This document shows, one piece after another, positions 29,489 through 39,013 of a stretch of DNA of 64,000 nucleotides; the first letter of the stretch is position 1; each line of letters begins with the position of its first letter. A model generated the notes under the pieces. That model had not been told where the DNA came from and searched no databases. It worked only from the letters and a program-made list of their open reading frames with translations. Origin of the DNA: Klebsiella oxytoca NBRC 105695 (GTDB taxonomy: Bacteria; Pseudomonadota; Gammaproteobacteria; Enterobacterales; Enterobacteriaceae); NCBI RefSeq assembly GCF_001598695.1, contig NZ_BCZK01000008.1, forward strand, positions 222,462 to 286,461, in the 5' to 3' direction. A program made the position numbers and the translations under genes.

Positions 29489-30442
29489 TTATTGAAAATC
29501 GACGCTGTAAAGGAACGTCTGACCGCGACGCTTACAGCAGCTGTAGGGTTGCCATAGCGCCCAGGCATAATTGCCATCAGTTGCGATGGGATTGGGGCTG
29601 TCCGGAAAGGCCGCACAGGATGTGGACAGCGACGGCGTGAGCTGCTGCCATTTGTGGTTGCGGGTACCTGTGTTTTCCATTACTGGAGAAGGAGGCCAGT
29701 AGCCCGGGCTGGCACTGGCCGTCATGGGTTGATAGACGTGAATTTGCCCAGTACGGGTGACAACATCTGCCGCACGCTGTGCGACGACCGCTGCCGCTTT
29801 ATAGTCATCAACCTGAGTAACAAACCCGCTGCGGGGATAGACGTTTCCCCACATATTGCCGCCGATTGTGGAACCGATTTCTCGCAGCCCGGGCGTCAGC
29901 GCTTCCGGATAAAACGACTCTGGCAAACCCGAACGCCACATCACCGCATCGAGGGTACTGAGCAGATACGGCATCATCGCCATGGCAGAACCGGAACAGG
30001 TATACCCCATCTGCCCCATAAACCGGTTAAACACCGGCGCGGCCAGCGCCGGGTGACCGATAACATCCGCATTTTTAAATTGCAGGTTATCTTTCCGCCC
30101 GGCGCGTTTTTGCGAGTTCGCGCCACCACCTTCGGCAATACCGGAAAGACCCGTTCCCAGAAACGACATCTCCGTCCAGGGATTACTGCCCGTCTGGTTG
30201 TAGCTGGAAACCACGGCGTTGGGGATGTAGTGGCGAACTTTGGTGGAAGTTCTGACGATACAGCTGTAGGGCGTGCAAAACAGCCAGTAACAGATACCAA
30301 CAATCTTGTATTCCAGACACTGGGGGGACAGTGAGCTGGCAATGAGCTGCGCGGAATTAATCGCACCGACCGCGAAGGGTTGAGCTGCGCAACCCAACGC
30401 CAGCGCAATCCCCAGCCGGTGTCGTCGAAGCGGTTTCATCAT
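29489..30442 (-). CDS. ICE conjugation protein, PFL_4710 family (TraU-like)
   Basis: A 317-residue exported, cysteine-rich protein of the TIGR03756 family, resembling TraU. The signal peptide ends AAQPFAVGA. Characteristic segments are CLEYKIVGICYWLFCTPYSC, YTCSGSAMAMMPYLLS and the C-terminal YSCCKRRGQTFLYSVDF. It starts in an ATGA overlap with the preceding gene. Acts in the periplasm by inference. Confidence 0.9.
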   Translation of the reverse strand: MMKPLRRHRLGIALALGCAAQPFAVGAINSAQLIASSLSPQCLEYKIVGICYWLFCTPYSCIVRTSTKVRHYIPNAVVSSYNQTGSNPWTEMSFLGTGLSGIAEGGGANSQKRAGRKDNLQFKNADVIGHPALAAPVFNRFMGQMGYTCSGSAMAMMPYLLSTLDAVMWRSGLPESFYPEALTPGLREIGSTIGGNMWGNVYPRSGFVTQVDDYKAAAVVAQRAADVVTRTGQIHVYQPMTASASPGYWPPSPVMENTGTRNHKWQQLTPSLSTSCAAFPDSPNPIATDGNYAWALWQPYSCCKRRGQTFLYSVDFQ

Positions 30443-30837
30443 CGCGCCCCCTGAAATTCAGCCAGGCGGGCTTCAGCTACTGCAATATCCGCTGTGCCGT
30501 AAACCACGTAGCGATCATCAAATACCACGGCGGGATACTTCGCCAGCTTCAGGCTGTACGCCTGAAGTACGCCATGGTATGCCTGCGTGATTTGCTGCTG
30601 CTTTTGCTGCCAGTCCGGTGAATGGATGATGTTTTTTGCAATCTGCGCCGCCTGTACAGGATCAGCAGGCAGCTCACCAAACAGCTGACGCTGAATGGTA
30701 TCCGGCGCATCCAGGTAAACCACCTGTCCGCTGGTCGCATTCAATGGGGGATGATGGCTGTCGGTGTAGACGACTGTCGCTGCCGGTGCCTGAACAGCAA
30801 CAGCCAGTAGCGAGATCAGGAACTTTGAAGGTTTCAT
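30439..30837 (-). CDS. ICE conjugation protein, PFL_4709 family
   Basis: A 132-residue exported protein of the TIGR03757 family. The signal peptide ends VAVQAPAA; the conserved segment KYPAVVFDDRYVVYGTADIAVA is near the C terminus, as in TrbC-like transfer proteins. Overlaps PFL_4710 by 4 bp. Directly upstream lies the inserted SIR2-like/DUF262 cassette, so this operon is separated from the TraC block. Confidence 0.88.
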   Translation of the reverse strand: MKPSKFLISLLAVAVQAPAATVVYTDSHHPPLNATSGQVVYLDAPDTIQRQLFGELPADPVQAAQIAKNIIHSPDWQQKQQQITQAYHGVLQAYSLKLAKYPAVVFDDRYVVYGTADIAVAEARLAEFQGAR

Positions 30838-30982
30838 AACGCACTCCTGTGAGGGGGAAAATCACAGGATGCGCGGGGTCACAATTGATGGCAGCAAACA
30901 ACTAGAAATAAAAATTAAAAAGTTTTATCCTGTTTAAGTGACTCTTTTTGTTAAAACTTAACATTTTTGTAAGGACACCTTT

Positions 30983-32032
30983 TTGAGCAACGAACAAAAA
31001 AAGAAAGTCGGGTTAATGCTTGGGAACGGATTCACTATTGACCTACTTAGCAAAATGAACAAGCTTGATATAATTGATCCCTCAGATCTATTCAAATATG
31101 GTGATATGGTAAAGTGGCCTGCTACTGGTGAACCTGGTTTTCTTTCAGCTCGATATTGCCCAAATTTATGGCGATTAGGAGCAAGACCAGGGTTAAACCG
31201 AACTGCGTCATATCAAATAATAGAAGAATTAATTACAGTAATAAATTTATATGCAACTCTGCCTCCCGAAACAATAAAGAAGAAAAATCAGGCGAGTCAC
31301 ACCCCTCTATCTAATATTTATATCTATGCTTATCAAGAATTAGTTTCATACCTGAGAGAGCTTTTCATTAATTACAATGAAAAGATTTCCGCTAATGACC
31401 TACGTAATCTCGAAAGTGGTTGGCGAGATTACTTGATGAAACTTGATAAAAATGAAAATATAGAAAGAGTTGATATCATAACCTATAATTATGATATTTA
31501 TCTCGAACGTTTACTTGACTTACTTAACATTAGATTCGACATCCCCAACATATCAGATGGAAACTCTAAATTTAAAATATACAAACCCCATGGCTCAATA
31601 AGCTTTTTATATGATGGTTATATGTCAAAGGACAACTATAACATTCAAAAAGAGTTATCCTTAAATAATGGGGATATATCAAAGTTTGAATGCCGACATG
31701 AAGATTTGAGTTTATATATGCCTCTTATTCCTATAATACCTCCAGCAGGAGAAGCGCATCGATATGCTCAAAACTGGGCAAACTCTATCAAAGGCTCAAT
31801 AGAATCAACGATGGAATCATATAACCCAAACGATGATTTCTTCATTTGTGGCATTTCATACTGGCACGTTGATCGCGCAGAAATTGATGCAATAATCCGT
31901 AAAATCAATAGTGACGTTAATGTCAGGATGATCAATCCAGGAAACGTCGATGGCTTAAGTGCTATACTTGGAATGGTATTTAATAGTTATGTTCATCATT
32001 CATCATCTGAAGTCCTAAAGGAGCTTGCCTAA
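30983..32032 (+). CDS. SIR2-like domain protein (candidate antiphage NADase)
   Basis: A 349-residue soluble protein with the landmarks of SIR2-type NAD-binding proteins: a glycine motif GLMLGNGFTIDL at residues 10-21, TYNYD near 167, KPHGS near 200 and a late FFICGISYWHVDRAEID near 285. Bacterial SIR2-like proteins often deplete NAD during phage infection. The TTG start at 30983 is supported by AAGGA 7 bp upstream. Its stop overlaps the next start (TAATG), so it is coupled to the DUF262 gene. AT-rich and opposite to the surrounding operon. NADase activity is inferred, and the catalytic residues were not verified. Confidence 0.78.
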   Translation: MSNEQKKKVGLMLGNGFTIDLLSKMNKLDIIDPSDLFKYGDMVKWPATGEPGFLSARYCPNLWRLGARPGLNRTASYQIIEELITVINLYATLPPETIKKKNQASHTPLSNIYIYAYQELVSYLRELFINYNEKISANDLRNLESGWRDYLMKLDKNENIERVDIITYNYDIYLERLLDLLNIRFDIPNISDGNSKFKIYKPHGSISFLYDGYMSKDNYNIQKELSLNNGDISKFECRHEDLSLYMPLIPIIPPAGEAHRYAQNWANSIKGSIESTMESYNPNDDFFICGISYWHVDRAEIDAIIRKINSDVNVRMINPGNVDGLSAILGMVFNSYVHHSSSEVLKELA

Positions 32033-33060
32033 TGGAAATTTTAAAGCGTGATTCAAACAGCATTAATATTGCCTCCTTTTGGGAAGGTTTTTCATTAGGT
32101 AAATTTAATTTTGATCCTCCTTATCAAAGGGATAGCGTTTGGGATGAAGAAAAACAATCTTTCTTTATAGATAGTATACTACGTAACTATCCAATCCCCC
32201 CTATATTTCTTCACCAAAAAATCGATGATGATACAGGAAAAATCACGTTTGAAGTTGTTGACGGAAAACAAAGACTCACAGCAATTGTTAATTTTATCAA
32301 TGGTCGAATAACATCGGCAAGTGAGGAAGAAGATGATGAATTGACAGGAGTATTTTTTTCCGATTTATCAACATCTAAATATGCAGAAGTTAAAAAATTA
32401 TTTTGGCGATATCAGATGCCTATAGAGTATATTGATACTGAAGATGAAAGGATAATTGATAGTATTTTCGATAGACTGAACAGAAATGGTGAACGACTTA
32501 ACGGACAAGAGTTAAGGAATGCCAAATATCACGATACTGATTTTTACAAAAAAATCGTCGAATACTCACAACGTGAATATTGGCAAAAACTGCTTGAACA
32601 CGTTGATAAAAAGAGAATGGAAGACAAAGAGTTTGTATCTGAGTTGATATTCACAATCCTTGAGAATGAAGTATTTGGTGCAACTCAAGACATAATCGAC
32701 GGCCTTTATGAAAAGTATTGTACAAAAGATGGTGATGAAACAAATGAAGCATTTACCATTTTTGAAAGAACAACTGACTATTTAGTCGCCATGAATATTG
32801 ATTTCAAAAATCATAAAGCTAGCGGTGTTAGTCATTTATATGGGATTTTCAGTTATGCACTTTATTGTAATACCAATGACATTCCCGTAGAAGACGCGTC
32901 AAATAAATTATCTGCCTTCTTGGACAGCCTTTGGGAAAAAGACATACAACAAAACGAAGAATTAAGAAGAGAATATAGAAAAACCATGAGTTCGAGTACC
33001 AAAAGCAAAACTCAGCGCTCACGTAGAATTGAAGTTCTTTTGAATTTACTTCGAGATTAA
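32032..33060 (+). CDS. DUF262 (GmrS/ParB-like) protein, partner of SIR2-like gene
   Basis: A 342-residue protein with the DUF262 core: FDPPYQRDSVWDEEKQSFF (residues 27-45), VVDGKQRLTAIVNF near 81 and FDRLNRNGERLNGQELRNA near 145. The family includes GmrS of the GmrSD modification-dependent nuclease and is related to the ParB/sulfiredoxin fold that hydrolyses nucleotides. No C-terminal DUF1524 HNH nuclease domain is present. The tail is a basic helix. It starts within the stop of the SIR2-like gene with AAAGGAG upstream. A two-gene defence module is inferred from domains and coupling. Confidence 0.85.
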   Translation: MEILKRDSNSINIASFWEGFSLGKFNFDPPYQRDSVWDEEKQSFFIDSILRNYPIPPIFLHQKIDDDTGKITFEVVDGKQRLTAIVNFINGRITSASEEEDDELTGVFFSDLSTSKYAEVKKLFWRYQMPIEYIDTEDERIIDSIFDRLNRNGERLNGQELRNAKYHDTDFYKKIVEYSQREYWQKLLEHVDKKRMEDKEFVSELIFTILENEVFGATQDIIDGLYEKYCTKDGDETNEAFTIFERTTDYLVAMNIDFKNHKASGVSHLYGIFSYALYCNTNDIPVEDASNKLSAFLDSLWEKDIQQNEELRREYRKTMSSSTKSKTQRSRRIEVLLNLLRD

Positions 33061-33067
33061 AATGATA

Positions 33068-33098
33068 AAAAGCAGGAATGAACTTCATTCCTGCTTTT
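33068..33098. terminator. Bidirectional terminator closing the SIR2-like/DUF262 cassette
   Basis: Perfect 13-bp inverted repeat AAAAGCAGGAATG/CATTCCTGCTTTT with a 5-nt loop between convergent genes. The A/T ends give a U-tract on both strands. Confidence 0.88.
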
Positions 33099-33104
33099 AT
33101 CACA

Positions 33105-33506
33105 CTATCTTTCATTATTCTTCATTGAAATCTGAGATAATGCCTGTACAAGATAAACCACATCCACCGCATCTGGCACATTAATATACCAGCGCACCCC
33201 ATGCTTGTAATCCTCCGCCCCCGGCCAGCGCAGACTGCCAGTAACTGTCAACAGCAGGTTAACCGTTCCTGTCTTACCCACCACCTGAACGGCCAGGCAG
33301 TTATGCCCGGCCACGCGATGAGGTGAATAAGTAAATGTCGCCTTCTCCCCTACCCGCTGACGGATCTGGCGGCATAATTCCGCCAGTTGCGCATGATGGT
33401 GCTGGCTAATTCGCGGATTACCCTGTGGCGGCGCATCAAACAACACGCCGGTATTGGAAATATTACCGTCCACAACGTCCAGAACCGTGGATCTGAAGCG
33501 CATCAT
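33105..33506 (-). CDS. Hypothetical transfer-operon protein (133 aa)
   Basis: Soluble protein with no recognised domain; the C-terminal half (VQVVGKTGTVNLLLTVTGSLRWPGAEDYKHGVRW) looks like a small beta-sheet fold. It overlaps the end of traC by 4 bp and is the last gene of that block, immediately before the inserted cassette. Its very end may have been altered by the insertion. Confidence 0.65.
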   Translation of the reverse strand: MMRFRSTVLDVVDGNISNTGVLFDAPPQGNPRISQHHHAQLAELCRQIRQRVGEKATFTYSPHRVAGHNCLAVQVVGKTGTVNLLLTVTGSLRWPGAEDYKHGVRWYINVPDAVDVVYLVQALSQISMKNNER

Positions 33507-36271
33507 GCCGCCTCCTTCGTGGCAATACCACGGGCGATATCGAGTTGGTGCGCAATACGCTTCGCTGCATCCAGCTCGCTAATACCGTGTTCAACCATCA
33601 ATGCCCGACGTGCCGCCTTCTCATCCTTCTCAGTCATGCCCAGCGCCAGATACAGGCTCGGCGGCACAGCCCGGAACAGCGCCTCAATGCGGCTTGCCAG
33701 TACCACGCCTTCTGTATAACAGCGCGGTGTTTTGGTCGCAGACAGCAACATCGCTTTTTGCTCAGCAGTCAGCTTTTTAAACCGGGCTATCTCTTCCACC
33801 TCTTCCGGCGGCATTACCAGACACAGCCACCACTCAATCATATTGAGCATCTTCTTGGCCGTGGCCGGGAAATCTTCCAGGTTCTGCGTTGCCAGCCACA
33901 ACCACGCACCGAGCTTACGCCACATCTTCACCACCTTAACCACATACGGGGCCAACAGCGGGTTCGTGGTGATCATATGCGCCTCATCGGTCGGGAAGAC
34001 GATCTCCCGATCCAAAAACTGGTCACGTTCAGCGATATTGTTGATGGTATTAACCAGCGAGGTATAGGCCACGGCCAGCGGCGCTTCATAGCCTTCACGC
34101 GCCAGAGTTCCGAGGTCAATCAGCGTGACATCCGCTTCCGGCCAGTTCTGCCCCGGGCGGTTAAACAGCTCGCCCAGGAAGCCCTGCATAAATACACCCA
34201 GCGATTCCCCCATATTCTGCGCCCGGGCGCGGCGAACTTCGGGGCGGGACTCATCCTTCGCGAAGGAGTAAAACGCATCCTGAAGGTCGGCAGTGATCAT
34301 CTGCCGGTCTTCATTCCAGGCTTTACGCGCCCCGGCCAGAATCGCCTCGCGCATCATGCCCCGGTCGGCACGTTCCAGCCGCGCCTCTTCCTTTGCTTCT
34401 CCACCGGTTACCATCAGACGCGCCACAATCTCCAGCTCACCCAGAATATCGCGCTCTTCCTCCGCATCGCCATCGTCCGTTTCATCTACCTCTATACGGT
34501 CACTCAGCTCGCTTTCATCAACGGTTTTCACCGGCGCTTCAATCAGCTTGTATGCATCGGCGAACGGGGCCAGCGAAATACCACAGCCCGGTTTGATGCT
34601 GACTTTGTTCACCGACAGCTCCAGCTCCGCGCAGTAGTCGGCAAACAGGCCAAACGAGTTACCCGCTTCAGCAATAAACAGACGTGGCCGGTGAATCGCC
34701 ATCAACTGGGCAAACAGGCTGTTAAGCGTCGCCGACTTACCGGAACCGGTCGGGCCAAACAGGACCAGATGCGCATTTTTGGAACGGTCGGCGCTGTTAA
34801 GCGGATCGAACGTCAGCGGCGCACCGCCCCGGTTAAAGAAGGTAAATCCCGGATGGCCGGTGCCAGTGTCACGGCCAAATACCGGCAGCATATTTGCCAT
34901 ATGCTGAACAAACGTCAGACGGGTGTACCAGTTCTTCTTATCCAGCGTCGGGTTAAAGCACATCGGCAGCGCCCGAAGGTAACCATTCAGCGGCGCAACA
35001 TCGAATTCCGGTTTCACCGGCTGTAACCCGGCGTTAAGCAGGATCGCCGTCAGATCGCGCTGGCGGCTGTTGAGGATTTTCAGTGACTCACCGGAGAGAA
35101 AGAAGGTCATGCTGGCGCGGTACAGTTTGTGCCGTTCACCCAGATAGCTTTTAGCCGTATCGGCATCGGCTCGCACACGTTCCGATTCGGTATTCTCGCC
35201 AATGGCGTTTTTCGCCAGATGGTTGAAGCGCTCTTCCAGCACATCCTGCGGCTGCACGACCAGCGTCAGAGAAATCACTGTCCCTTCCGGCAGCAGATCC
35301 ATCAGCGCGTTGATGTTCTCCCCTTTACGGGTTTCACCAGTGAGATGACCGACCGAGGGGGCACGACGGATACGATCGATACTGACGGCTTTATGCGGTC
35401 GTTCATCGAACCACCACACGCCATTCTCCACATCTGAGCGCGGCGGCGTAAACATCAGGGTTTCGCTGAAATCATTAAGCACCGGCAGCTCGCCGTTGCG
35501 GGTGTCAACATGTGCCGCCGTGCTGTATAGCGTGTCCTTATCCACCCAGTCAGGTTCGGGGTTAAACCAGCGCAGCAGCCAGGCATGGATCTGCTCGCCA
35601 TTCTGCCTGGCAGTCACAATCCCCGCCCCGGCCAGCGCAGAAGATAGTCGCTCGCAGACCTGATTCAGTTGCTCTTCCGGGGAATACGGCTCAGAGACAC
35701 CCGGATTTACATAGCGATAAATCACCATCCGGGTACGGCGCTGCTGGCCACGCCACGGTGCGCCGGTGATGGCCTTATCGATAAACAGACCTTTCGGCAC
35801 AGCAATGCCGCGCATATGACGTTCCATCTCATGCAGGTACGCTGCTGTGAATGCCGTTCCCTGCGCCCACGGTTTAACATAGCCACGCAGTTTATCGATG
35901 TATTCCGTCACATCGGTTTCATCCTGGCAGAAGAACTGCACGACCCACGGATGGCTGTCCCGCTCGTCAAAGCTGTCCTGAAGCGCATCTTCAACGATAT
36001 CGCGGATCTCTTCCAGACGTTCACCGGTGCGCCCTTCGGTTCCCACCGGCACCACTTCAAACACGGCGCCCACCGAAACACCGTCATCGAGCAGCAAGCT
36101 CTGGCTTTCCGGCAGGTATTCCACCCACGGCAGGAAGTCGACAAACGAGGCGTTATTGGGATACAGCGAGCGCACGCCGTCCTGCGTCAGCCTGCCACTC
36201 TTTTTCTGTGACAGCAGCGCCGGTTCATCAGCCACCGGCTGCGGCTGTTTTTTGGTGAATAAACTGAACAT
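33503..36271 (-). CDS. traC: Conjugative transfer ATPase TraC (VirB4-like, PFL_4706 family)
   Basis: A 922-residue secretion ATPase of the TIGR03744 family that powers pilus assembly and substrate transfer at the inner-membrane base of the type IV secretion system. Walker A is VLFGPTGSGKSATLN near residue 510, and Walker B lies in EIVFPTDEAHMITTNP near 760. An acidic insertion (DETDDGDAEEERD) interrupts the ATPase domain, as in relatives. The start overlaps the stop of the lipoprotein gene by one base. A long opposite-strand reading (33545-35026) is a shadow. Confidence 0.95.
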   Translation of the reverse strand: MFSLFTKKQPQPVADEPALLSQKKSGRLTQDGVRSLYPNNASFVDFLPWVEYLPESQSLLLDDGVSVGAVFEVVPVGTEGRTGERLEEIRDIVEDALQDSFDERDSHPWVVQFFCQDETDVTEYIDKLRGYVKPWAQGTAFTAAYLHEMERHMRGIAVPKGLFIDKAITGAPWRGQQRRTRMVIYRYVNPGVSEPYSPEEQLNQVCERLSSALAGAGIVTARQNGEQIHAWLLRWFNPEPDWVDKDTLYSTAAHVDTRNGELPVLNDFSETLMFTPPRSDVENGVWWFDERPHKAVSIDRIRRAPSVGHLTGETRKGENINALMDLLPEGTVISLTLVVQPQDVLEERFNHLAKNAIGENTESERVRADADTAKSYLGERHKLYRASMTFFLSGESLKILNSRQRDLTAILLNAGLQPVKPEFDVAPLNGYLRALPMCFNPTLDKKNWYTRLTFVQHMANMLPVFGRDTGTGHPGFTFFNRGGAPLTFDPLNSADRSKNAHLVLFGPTGSGKSATLNSLFAQLMAIHRPRLFIAEAGNSFGLFADYCAELELSVNKVSIKPGCGISLAPFADAYKLIEAPVKTVDESELSDRIEVDETDDGDAEEERDILGELEIVARLMVTGGEAKEEARLERADRGMMREAILAGARKAWNEDRQMITADLQDAFYSFAKDESRPEVRRARAQNMGESLGVFMQGFLGELFNRPGQNWPEADVTLIDLGTLAREGYEAPLAVAYTSLVNTINNIAERDQFLDREIVFPTDEAHMITTNPLLAPYVVKVVKMWRKLGAWLWLATQNLEDFPATAKKMLNMIEWWLCLVMPPEEVEEIARFKKLTAEQKAMLLSATKTPRCYTEGVVLASRIEALFRAVPPSLYLALGMTEKDEKAARRALMVEHGISELDAAKRIAHQLDIARGIATKEAA

Positions 36272-36672
36272 CAGAGTGCCTCCAGTCGCTCGCCCGGCAG
36301 CGCATACTGCACCCGGCTGTAAAAAGAGAAGACCGAGCTGTATCCCGGCACCGGCGCTGGCTCATTTCCCGCCATATGCGGGTAGATATAAATCACCATA
36401 TCCGGGTTGGGCAGGCGCGGGAAAAGCTGCTGGATTTCATTGTGAGCATCGCGGGTATAGCTTTCTTCCAGCGACTGACGGGTAGCCAGATCCGCATCGT
36501 TAAGCCCCCGGCGTAACACGCTCCGGGCTTCTGTCGTGGTCCGGGCGCTGCTGGCTTTGTTCTGCCACATATCCAGCATGGTACTGTCGCCGGGCGGCAG
36601 CATTTCATCTTTGGAGGTACTGCAACCGCTCAGCAACAGCGTGACCAGCATGAATAAACCGTATCCTTTCAT
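36271..36672 (-). CDS. Conjugative transfer region lipoprotein (TIGR03751)
   Basis: A 133-residue outer-membrane lipoprotein. The signal peptide ends in LLLSGCSTS with a lipobox cysteine near residue 17. The mature part contains FPRLPNPDMVIYIYPHMA and PVPGYSSVFSFYSRVQYALPGE, typical of this TraV-position family. It probably stabilises the outer-membrane core of the secretion channel. Confidence 0.9.
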   Translation of the reverse strand: MKGYGLFMLVTLLLSGCSTSKDEMLPPGDSTMLDMWQNKASSARTTTEARSVLRRGLNDADLATRQSLEESYTRDAHNEIQQLFPRLPNPDMVIYIYPHMAGNEPAPVPGYSSVFSFYSRVQYALPGERLEAL

Positions 36673-36681
36673 GGCGTCTCC

Positions 36682-38148
36682 TTAATCCAGCTCGTGTTGC
36701 TGGCTGACATCAAAATCGTATTTGACCTTGCGGCCCTTCTCTTCGTAATCAATCGGGATCTGGCGGGTGATATGCACCGCAACATTCGCACCGGGAGGGA
36801 CATAAATCGCATCAAACATCTGGCCGTATCGCGCTTTCACCCATTCCGCAAGCTCGTTCGTGCCGCCTGATAACGCTTTCCCCAGCGCAGCCTGTCCGGC
36901 GCTGCCGGTAAGCGTACTGGTGATGGACGTCCCGTCAGTGGTTGTCGTGGTCTGGCTTTCGGACATGGCATCAGAGGCCGCACCGGCAGCAGACAGCGCA
37001 AATAACGTGGGGAGGTAAGTTGAGGCATTGCTTTTACGGTCACCGGAAAGGCAGGGAATACCGTGCTCATCGGACAGCCAGCCAATACTGCCGCCATTGG
37101 ATTTCCCGTTGCTGCCATCGCTGGATTTTGCCGACTGCGGCACCGTGCGTACCGTGCCGTCAGTAAAGACAAACGTAATGGAGTGAACTTCACCACGTAC
37201 ACAAGACAGCACCCAGTCACCGGTGGCCGTACCGGATACAATCGCGCCTTCGACGTCTGGAAGCTCGATACCGTTGGCGGTCAGGTTCTCTTTACCAATA
37301 AGCACCTTGAAGGGATAGGGATCGGTAACTTTGCCATCAATCGGTACACGCCCCAGCAGGGCGGTCATAGCCTGGCTACCAACCAGCGTGGAGTTCTCTG
37401 GTAGTGTGTAGACGGGCAGATCGGTTTCCTCGATGCTCTGCTGGTTTTTCGCGTTACGATCCAGTTCCGCTTTCTGGCGGGTGATCTCGTTGTCATTCAG
37501 CCCACCGAATGCTGTAGGGAACTGGAATGTGCCGGTGCCATTGGTCGCAACTGCCGCGCCGGTCACCGGTTTACCGTTACGATCCAGTTGCACGCCATCC
37601 TGCGGCTCAATCCAGACCGTGCCTTGCGCCACCGTTTCGGCCTGCCCTGCATCTTCCAGCCCCAGCCCGACGGGTAAATCACTGCCTGCGGGGGTATTGC
37701 TACCCGCTCCCGGGCCGGGAACCGTATTTTTCAGTGATTCCAGCAGGCCAGCCAGCCGCTGCTGTTCAGCCTGAAGTTTTTGCTGTGCCTGGGTACTTTC
37801 CTGCTTAACGGCATTAACTGCGTCATTGATACGCCCGTCCACGTTGCTGCCTTTATTTCGCAGACGGGCGTTTTCTTCGGCCAGCGCGGCATTCTGCTTC
37901 TCCAGATTCTCCTGACTGGTCTGAATCGTTTTAATTCGGCCAACCAGCGTACGTAACGTATCCTGCGGTGTATCGCCCTCGATGCCGAGAATGCGCAGTT
38001 CTTCCTGGGTCAGGTCGGCCACAGTAGCGTTATCCGCCGAATCCTGCGTCTGTTTCGCGCCACCGCAGGACTTCACGCCGATCATAACTGCCGACAGCAA
38101 CACCACTGGCACAATAACCTTCAGCAGGGTATTCGATTTAATCTGCAT
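36682..38148 (-). CDS. ICE conjugation protein, PFL_4705 family (TraB/VirB10-like)
   Basis: A 488-residue bitopic protein of the TIGR03752 family. The N-terminal anchor is near residues 9-25. A coiled coil (about 60-140) is followed by a proline- and glycine-rich stretch and a C-terminal beta domain resembling VirB10/TraB (GRVPIDGKVTDPYPFKVLIG, WLSDEHGIPCLSG). It would link inner and outer membranes. Overlaps PFL_4704 by 11 bp. Confidence 0.9.
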   Translation of the reverse strand: MQIKSNTLLKVIVPVVLLSAVMIGVKSCGGAKQTQDSADNATVADLTQEELRILGIEGDTPQDTLRTLVGRIKTIQTSQENLEKQNAALAEENARLRNKGSNVDGRINDAVNAVKQESTQAQQKLQAEQQRLAGLLESLKNTVPGPGAGSNTPAGSDLPVGLGLEDAGQAETVAQGTVWIEPQDGVQLDRNGKPVTGAAVATNGTGTFQFPTAFGGLNDNEITRQKAELDRNAKNQQSIEETDLPVYTLPENSTLVGSQAMTALLGRVPIDGKVTDPYPFKVLIGKENLTANGIELPDVEGAIVSGTATGDWVLSCVRGEVHSITFVFTDGTVRTVPQSAKSSDGSNGKSNGGSIGWLSDEHGIPCLSGDRKSNASTYLPTLFALSAAGAASDAMSESQTTTTTDGTSITSTLTGSAGQAALGKALSGGTNELAEWVKARYGQMFDAIYVPPGANVAVHITRQIPIDYEEKGRKVKYDFDVSQQHELD

Positions 38149-39013
38149 TGCCCTTCCCTCCTTTGCCTGTTTTCGCCTTCACTGGCTCAGGAAGAAACGC
38201 GGCATCCGGACGCCCTTTGGTCACCAGATACACCGTCGTGGTATCTTCCGGCGTTCCACTCGCGCCTAGCCAGCGATGCTGGAATGTCGCGCTGTAAAAA
38301 TTGCCCTGAAGCCGACGCGGATCGAGAACCACTTTCTCCGCACGCTGATTACGCAGGGTTAGCGCCACCACGCTGTAGCCCTGCAATCCCCATGCGGCCA
38401 ACGGCCTGACCTCAACGGATTCTGACGGCAGCAATGACGTAAGTTTGTCCGGCAACGCAAGCGAAATAGAATGCACGCCGGGCAGCGGCTCAATCGTTCG
38501 TGACGGTGCGTACAGACTTTGCGCGGCATAGCGGGTCAGGGCCACCGGCAGCGGCGTGGTGGATTTTTTCTCTTTCGGTTTCGATGTGGACTGTCGTTCG
38601 CCAGCTGTCGGTTTTTTGCTGTCGGTCGCTGCAACGTCATCGTTCCCCGTCGAGCTGGAAATCTCCCCCTGATACACCAGACTTACCGGCTCCAGTACGT
38701 TTTTACCCTCTTCGGCGCTGATATCCAGCAGGATCATCTCGCCGTTCTCCACATCCTGAAGCACCAGGCGGGTACGGGCAAACTGTGCCCCGGGTTGCAG
38801 GTACACCGCGCCGCCGGTACTTTGTACGCGCAATTTCCCCTTCAGCTCAGGCGGAAATCCCACGCGCACATTGCGGTTCACAAAAACAATGCGCTCCTGC
38901 CCGACATGCAGGGATACCGGCAGCGGAATACGCTCCCACTTCACCAGTTCAACCGCCTGCGCTGGTAATACGGCAAGACAGGCCAGCGACAGTAAAAATC
39001 GTCGTAAACTCAT
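38138..39013 (-). CDS. ICE conjugation protein, PFL_4704 family (TraK-like)
   Basis: A 291-residue exported protein of the TIGR03749 family. The signal peptide ends LAVLPAQA, followed by VELVKWERIPLPVSLHVGQERIVF, the N-terminal hallmark. A charged low-complexity linker lies at about residues 125-150. By position it corresponds to TraK/VirB9, an outer-membrane core component. Overlaps the next gene by 1 bp. Confidence 0.9.
   Translation of the reverse strand: MSLRRFLLSLACLAVLPAQAVELVKWERIPLPVSLHVGQERIVFVNRNVRVGFPPELKGKLRVQSTGGAVYLQPGAQFARTRLVLQDVENGEMILLDISAEEGKNVLEPVSLVYQGEISSSTGNDDVAATDSKKPTAGERQSTSKPKEKKSTTPLPVALTRYAAQSLYAPSRTIEPLPGVHSISLALPDKLTSLLPSESVEVRPLAAWGLQGYSVVALTLRNQRAEKVVLDPRRLQGNFYSATFQHRWLGASGTPEDTTTVYLVTKGRPDAAFLPEPVKAKTGKGGKGNAD

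Noticed and set aside
33545..35026. 493-codon open frame opposite traC
   Set aside because: Shadow of the conserved TraC ATPase; arginine- and glutamine-rich without domains.
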